A stretch of 64,000 nucleotides of DNA from NCBI GenBank assembly GCA_039105265.1, contig JAPFFF010000007.1, positions 5,828,001 to 5,892,000 on the forward strand, given 5' to 3'. This document shows positions 60,198-64,000 of this stretch, piece by piece. A program made the translations under genes and the position numbers. Positions within the stretch are counted from its first letter, which is position 1; every line of letters starts with the position of its first letter. The DNA is from Tritrichomonas musculus. Its lineage: Eukaryota > Parabasalia > Tritrichomonadida > Tritrichomonadidae. The notes beneath the pieces are model-generated. The model did no database searches. It was not told the DNA's origin and saw only the letters and a list, made by a program, of their open reading frames with translations.

Positions 60198-60223
60198 TTT
60201 GAATAAACCATATAAATAATTCA

Positions 60224-61816
60224 ATGAATCTTATGAAAAATTCAATAATAAGAAAATTCTTATATCACATAAATTTTTTAATGGAAGCTAGCGAGATGGA
60301 AGATGATTCACAAGGAAAGAAAGAAGAAGGATTGAATGAAAATAAAGATGAGAAAGAAATTACCGTAAAAGAAGAAGATAATGATCTTCTTAAATCCCTT
60401 GAAGAAGAAAGAAGGAGATTTTCTTTACTTAAGCCACTTCCAACACTCTTAATTCTATCTATAGGCCCATTACTAACATCTGTTGGTACAGCACTCCATG
60501 ATTCTTGCGATCTTCTTGTTATTTCCGAAGCTTATGGTTCTTATGGCGTTTCAGTTGCTGGACTGTCATCATTAATCAGATTCTTTTGTGTTGGTGTTTC
60601 ACTGTTTTTTGGTACAGCAGCCACAATCAAAATTAGTACATTAATTGGACAAAATCGCCAACAAGAAGCTAGACAAGTTATTGCTGATTTATTTAGAATC
60701 GCAATTATAGTGAGTATACCAGCAGCAATTATTATTTATTTTATTACAGAACCAGTTCTCAAATATATGAATTGTCCAGAATTTATTAGAAAAGATTCAA
60801 TAAGCTACATCCTTCCTATTATTGTTACATTGCCAACAACAGTTATGCTCCAATTATCAATGGGCGTTATCCAAGGTGAAGGAAGATCTGTATTATGTGG
60901 AATTTTACAATTAGGCGTTTTTATTCTAAACTGCTGCGTTTTTGCACCAATAATAGAAATTGCAGCAAAAGCTCCAATCAAATGGTCTGGCGTTCCCTAC
61001 ACATTAGCACATGGAATACCAGGAATTATTCTTATGGTTCTCATTTTCCAAGGAACATTTAGTATAAAGCCAACATGGTCAATGTGGGGACGAAAGTTTG
61101 GACATGAAATTTGGGACGCTTTGAAAAATGCTTCATCATTTTTAATCTTCCTTCTTGCCAATACTTTCCCACCAATGTTATTAATGCACTACTTGTTGGG
61201 TGCTGCAGGATCAATTGGACAATTAGAGAATGTTAACAATTCCTTTAACGTTTTAATGAAAGTCCAAGCATTTGTCAATTCATTTTCAACTGGTATATCA
61301 CAAGGTTTTATGACATCTGGATCTTATTGCCATGGTGCTCGTGAAATTGATCGATGGGTGAAACTTCTCCTTTGGGCTTTGTTAATTAGCTTTATACTTC
61401 AAATCATTTTCATACCAATTATTGTACCAAAACCATGGATTGTTGGAAAAATTTGGCTAAATTCTCCAGAAGAAGAATATTATTCAAATAAAATCATCAG
61501 AATTCCATTTTATACAAATTTCTTGTTCTCAGTGAACGAAATGACAAATACATGCTGCATGTCTGTTGGAAAAGGATGGGCACCTTATGTTCCTGCTGTT
61601 ATAAAAGGAATTTTAACAATCGTTGCCTCAATTGGTTTATATTATACTGGCAAAAGCGAACCAGTTAGAATTGTTTATGTATATAACATTTTAGATGCAG
61701 CAACTTTCATAATTGATGTTATATTTGTATTTGTGATTATTTTACCATATATCAAGAAAGAGAAATTACTTAATGAAAATGACCAAAGCAGTCAAATCAG
61801 TGAAGAAATGTATTAA
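60224..61816 (+). CDS. MATE-family multidrug/organic cation transporter
   Basis: A 530-residue membrane protein. Residues 1 to about 65 are charged and cytoplasmic (EEDNDLLKSLEEERRRFSLLKPLPT). About twelve hydrophobic helices follow in two bundles, as in MATE antiporters. The first bundle starts LLILSIGPLLTSVGTALHDSCDLLVIS, with the early P and D residues typical of the family. GTAATIKISTLIGQNRQQEAR matches the conserved loop after helix 2. MGVIQGEGRS matches the 'Q-G-x-G-x-x' motif after helix 4. MATE proteins export drugs or metabolites in exchange for protons or sodium. Trichomonads carry expanded MATE sets. It lies in a gene-poor region with transposon debris on both sides. Start supported by an upstream TCATTT. 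Confidence 0.88.
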   Translation: MNLMKNSIIRKFLYHINFLMEASEMEDDSQGKKEEGLNENKDEKEITVKEEDNDLLKSLEEERRRFSLLKPLPTLLILSIGPLLTSVGTALHDSCDLLVISEAYGSYGVSVAGLSSLIRFFCVGVSLFFGTAATIKISTLIGQNRQQEARQVIADLFRIAIIVSIPAAIIIYFITEPVLKYMNCPEFIRKDSISYILPIIVTLPTTVMLQLSMGVIQGEGRSVLCGILQLGVFILNCCVFAPIIEIAAKAPIKWSGVPYTLAHGIPGIILMVLIFQGTFSIKPTWSMWGRKFGHEIWDALKNASSFLIFLLANTFPPMLLMHYLLGAAGSIGQLENVNNSFNVLMKVQAFVNSFSTGISQGFMTSGSYCHGAREIDRWVKLLLWALLISFILQIIFIPIIVPKPWIVGKIWLNSPEEEYYSNKIIRIPFYTNFLFSVNEMTNTCCMSVGKGWAPYVPAVIKGILTIVASIGLYYTGKSEPVRIVYVYNILDAATFIIDVIFVFVIILPYIKKEKLLNENDQSSQISEEMY

Positions 61817-62015
61817 AAATCCCACTTTTTTTATAATATTTTAGTGTTTTCACAAATAGAAATTCATTTTTTAGAAATCACTTTAGAAATACTGAGACAA
61901 TGCTGAATATAGTTCACACAGACAACTGATTCAGATATCGAATATTTCTAGTTGCTGATTCCGGTGACTTATATATTTACTCTTTCAAAAAAAAAAATTC
62001 AAAACAAAAATTATA
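61817..62015. other. Intergenic DNA
   Basis: About 200 bases from the MATE stop codon to the left end of the mariner-like element. No feature. Confidence 0.5.
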
Positions 62016-62749
62016 GTGTTCCTAAAAAATATTGATAAGAAATGAATTCAATAGTTAATCGTCGTTAACAAAAGTTATTTTATTTTTAAAATTTTTAATT
62101 TAAAAAGTTAAATTTCTTATCAATATTTTTTCGGCAATTGAAAAAGTTGATTTTTTATTAAAAATTAAAATTAAAATCTTACTTGATTGCCTTGCACTTC
62201 GAAGCTTTGTTTCAATTTTTTTGGAAAAGAATCAATCAAAGAATTGTTTGTTGCTAAACTTAGATTATTCCATATAAAGAATAAAATGTGTGTTCAGGAA
62301 ACATTTGCCATTTCAGCTCCAGGGATTTCAGGAAATATTATTGCTTTAACGCACATGAAATACTTGATTTCATTTGTTAATATTTGTGGTCGGCAGGGTT
62401 GTGTTTATTCTGGTCTCCCTTCATCAATCTATTTAGCTACTGCTTTGACGCAATTTAACGAAATACTTAATGCATCAGCTGTTTTGCTTTTATTAAAATT
62501 GTGCGATTGCAGAACCACTTGCGATTAAGTTATAGCGTTCGTTTGTATTTTTTGGTAAAGAAAACCGATAAATAAATAAAAGGTCAAAAGATTGACCAGC
62601 AATTGATTCATGAATAGGTCATTAAATTTGAATGAATTTGAAACGAATTTTAAAATTCTCTCAAATTATTTTTAAATAAATTTTCTCAATTTTTTCAATG
62701 AAACATGAAAATTTCTCTCAAATTTCTTATCAATATTTTTTAGGACCAC
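62016..62749. mobile_element. Tc1/mariner-like element, internally deleted, 734 bp
   Basis: Left end GTGTTCCTAAAAAATATTGA... at 62016-62043 and its reverse complement at 62722-62749 differ at one of 28 positions. TA lies directly outside both ends (62014-62015 and 62750-62751), the usual target duplication of this superfamily. A third partial copy of the same end word, in inverted orientation, lies at 62110-62133. Inside is a decayed N-terminal transposase frame on the minus strand. The catalytic part is missing. Confidence 0.7.
62183..62524 (-). pseudogene. Transposase N-terminal remnant (Tc1/mariner/pogo-like)
   Basis: On the minus strand one frame of 114 codons reads as transposase N-terminus, broken by three in-frame stops. 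It contains NKSKTADALSISLNCVKAVAK, then IDEGRPE, CRPQILTNEIKYF and KAIIFPEIPGAEMANVS. This is the pattern of a helix-turn-helix, a 'G-R-P-P-x-(L/I)-T' linker and a second helix-turn-helix. The DDE catalytic domain is absent. An open frame on the plus strand at the same place is its shadow. Confidence 0.6.
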
Positions 62750-62751
62750 TA

Positions 62752-62955
62752 TATGACTTTGAGAGCATTTCAGAATGAACAATAAAACCAAATCTACTTT
62801 TTATATACATACTTAGGAGTAATGTTGTCTATTAACAACTAGAGTTTTGTTTGTAATTAAATTTCTTTTTGTTAACAAATTTGGCGTATTTTTTGAAGAA
62901 AAATAAAATTTTGATTGAATTCAAATTTGAGATAAACCATTATTTTGAATAGGTG
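62752..62955. other. Intergenic DNA
   Basis: About 200 AT-rich bases between the mariner-like element and the small unknown gene. No feature beyond the TA at the edge of the element. Confidence 0.5.
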
Positions 62956-63339
62956 ATGTGTTATTTTATTTGGATGACTTATCAGCATGATCCCAAAAAA
63001 TATTTTGTTGCCAATTGTAATCCTTATGGAGTAGAATTGAAAAGAGACATCACTAAGTTTGTGACATTCACAATAAATATCAAAGGAATGGAGACTTGGA
63101 CATATTCTGAGTGGTTTTTCTTCAACATTCCAGTGTATATTCTCTTTAGATGGATAGAAGATAACGAAGAAAAACTAAACACAATTGATTATGATTTAAT
63201 CATTATTCTTAATAATGGATATCAAAAAATAATTCAAAGAACAGACAATATCCTTTTAAAAGACGTCTGTGCAAGCCACATTGTTGAAATAATATGCATC
63301 AATAAAAAACAAAAAATATATGTTAATAATAAAAAATGA
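62956..63339 (+). CDS. Small hypothetical protein (127 aa)
   Basis: Starts at ATG 62956 (MCYFIWMTYQHDPKKYF). There is no family I recognise. The sequence has alternating hydrophobic strands and looks folded: KFVTFTINIKGMETW, FFFNIPVYILFRWIEDNEEKL, YDLIIILNNGYQKIIQRTD and LLKDVCASHIVEIICINKKQ. The last part has a beta-hairpin, helix and strand pattern that could be ubiquitin-like, but this is weak. No signal peptide is obvious. The first residues could be the 3' exon of a longer gene, although no upstream exon or acceptor is clear. Confidence 0.5.
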   Translation: MCYFIWMTYQHDPKKYFVANCNPYGVELKRDITKFVTFTINIKGMETWTYSEWFFFNIPVYILFRWIEDNEEKLNTIDYDLIIILNNGYQKIIQRTDNILLKDVCASHIVEIICINKKQKIYVNNKK

Positions 63340-63454
63340 AATTTTATAAAACAAACAATTTTTTTTTTTTAAGTGCATAGTTGTTTTTCTAATTTTTGAA
63401 TAGTTTATTCTTTGAAAAAGTTCAAGAACCAACTTTGCCCTTATTTTTTTTTTT

Positions 63455-64000
63455 TTACCATTCAAAATTTAAGTTTTTGAATGTTATTGAACAGGTCAAC
63501 GTCAGCATGCCAGCCTCAAATATAGCAAACAAAATCATCAATACGTAAAACGCCTTAAAGTATGACACTCTAAAAACCGGTTTACTTTTGACCTCATTTG
63601 GCCTTCTAAACGTACAATTTACACAATTGTAGCTCATATTGAAAGTGGACTCAATTGAGCCGTCAAAAAATGAATTCTGTACGTTAGTAACGGACGATAT
63701 CTTAGAGCTAATGAGGGCCCTTTTGAGGGACTGTATGTTGAATTGGGAAGAGTCGACCGTTAGACAAGACGACTTTTTCACAGATATAAGACTTTCGTCA
63801 ATAAACGGTCGCCCATTGAATTCTATGTCAGAGCAGTTTAGGGAGCTGAACTGGGTGACTGAGAGGGCCCTCGTGTGGATATCGTTGAACGATATCTCGG
63901 CGACAATTGCGGATGCTTGATTGTCAACCTCCAACAGTTGATAAGGTGAAATATTTGACCGAAAGAGGCACTTTTTCATGGTCAGTTTCGACTGCGATTT
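63455..64000 (-). CDS. C-terminal part of a beta-helix surface protein (partial)
   Basis: The frame is open from the window edge to a stop at 63455, so the 5' part lies outside. The visible 182 codons begin with right-handed beta-helix-like rungs (ALSVTQFSSLNCSDIEFNG, SCLTVDSSQFNI, SVTNVQNSFFDGSIES, SYNCVNCTFRRP), with Ser/Asn/Cys-rich turns. One transmembrane helix (FKAFYVLMILFAIFEAGMLTLT) and a very short tail (FKNLNFEW) follow. This is the layout of trichomonad Pmp-like surface proteins that have an extracellular beta-helix and a single C-terminal anchor. Composition is clearly less AT-rich than neighbouring genes. A signal peptide would be expected beyond the edge. Role in adhesion is inference. 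Confidence 0.65.
   Translation of the reverse strand, partial: KSQSKLTMKKCLFRSNISPYQLLEVDNQASAIVAEISFNDIHTRALSVTQFSSLNCSDIEFNGRPFIDESLISVKKSSCLTVDSSQFNIQSLKRALISSKISSVTNVQNSFFDGSIESTFNMSYNCVNCTFRRPNEVKSKPVFRVSYFKAFYVLMILFAIFEAGMLTLTCSITFKNLNFEW

Larger units (their letters stand above)
56412..60223. other. Gene-free AT-rich region of 3.8 kb
   Basis: The longest gene-poor stretch in the window. It contains the foldback element at 57225-57547 and the 76-bp repeats at 58119. Short frames such as 56443-56631 and 59011-59223 are low-complexity and not supported. A TCATTT word at 60192-60197 is the likely initiator of the MATE gene. Confidence 0.5.

Noticed and set aside
62187-62528. Open plus-strand frame of 113 codons.
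   Set aside because: It is the shadow of the decayed minus-strand transposase remnant inside the mariner-like element. No plus-strand domain is visible.
1-64000. CRISPR arrays, ribosome-binding sites or operons.
   Set aside because: The window is eukaryotic: spliced ankyrin gene, SRP72, CFAP410, eukaryotic tRNAs, BTB proteins. No regularly spaced short repeats with unique spacers were seen.

Overview
The window looks like nuclear DNA of a parabasalid flagellate, most likely a trichomonad close to Tritrichomonas. It is very AT-rich, with intergenic DNA that is almost pure A/T. Nearly all genes are uninterrupted. Several start codons sit about 8-30 bases after a TCA-pyrimidine-type initiator, as in trichomonads. 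One gene encodes a protein with what looks like the trichomonad initiator-binding domain (IBD). Ankyrin, BTB and F5/8C-like proteins, a MULE-class transposon and Tc1/mariner-like debris fit the same group. A CFAP410 orthologue shows the cell has basal bodies or flagella. I could run no searches, so species and family names rest on motifs read by eye.

Layout. 0.5-20.6 kb: a PP2A B''-type regulatory subunit, then a 17.0-kb single-frame gene for a 5,671-residue coiled-coil protein built from repeats of 49 and 42 residues. 21.0-22.9 kb: a decayed transposase-like reading frame, a GC-richer unassigned segment with a hairpin, and an (AT)n tract. 23-29.7 kb: a BTB protein, a possible bHLH-like protein, tRNA-Ser(UGA), an OXR1-like LysM-TLDc protein, tRNA-His(GUG), CFAP410 and the IBD protein. 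31-44.9 kb: a protein kinase, SRP72, an ankyrin/zinc-finger protein, a PPPDE peptidase-like protein, a seven-TM protein, a BTB-like/F5/8C protein and a second ankyrin protein. Both ankyrin genes are broken by T-rich insertions at the same place in the ankyrin repeat. 47-51 kb: a ubiquitin-like-domain protein, a type I membrane protein and a DHHC palmitoyltransferase. 51.4-56.4 kb: a young composite MULE-class element. 56.4-60.2 kb: gene-free DNA with a foldback element that has a GC-rich core. 60.2-64 kb: a MATE transporter, a deleted Tc1/mariner-like element, a small unknown gene and the 3' part of a beta-helix surface protein that runs off the window.

The most striking region is 51,445-56,402. 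It is bounded by a 9-bp target duplication (AGGGTAGAA) and terminal inverted repeats of about 515-525 bp, which are themselves built of roughly 127-bp subrepeats. It holds only the C-terminal part of a MULE transposase. A second, about 99% identical copy of part of the right end lies inside it. Between the two right-end copies sit 3.2 kb of foreign-looking DNA: a superfamily 2 helicase gene of viral or plasmid type, a tandem repeat tract, a GC-rich hairpin and one unknown small gene. This suggests that a MULE captured a replicon-like or virus-like fragment; that part is treated as a fossil.

The remaining genes look like ordinary dispersed housekeeping and signalling genes: secretion (SRP72), protein lipidation (DHHC), phosphorylation (kinase, PP2A B''), oxidation resistance (OXR1-like), basal-body function (CFAP410) and initiator-directed transcription (IBD). 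They are not arranged in operons.
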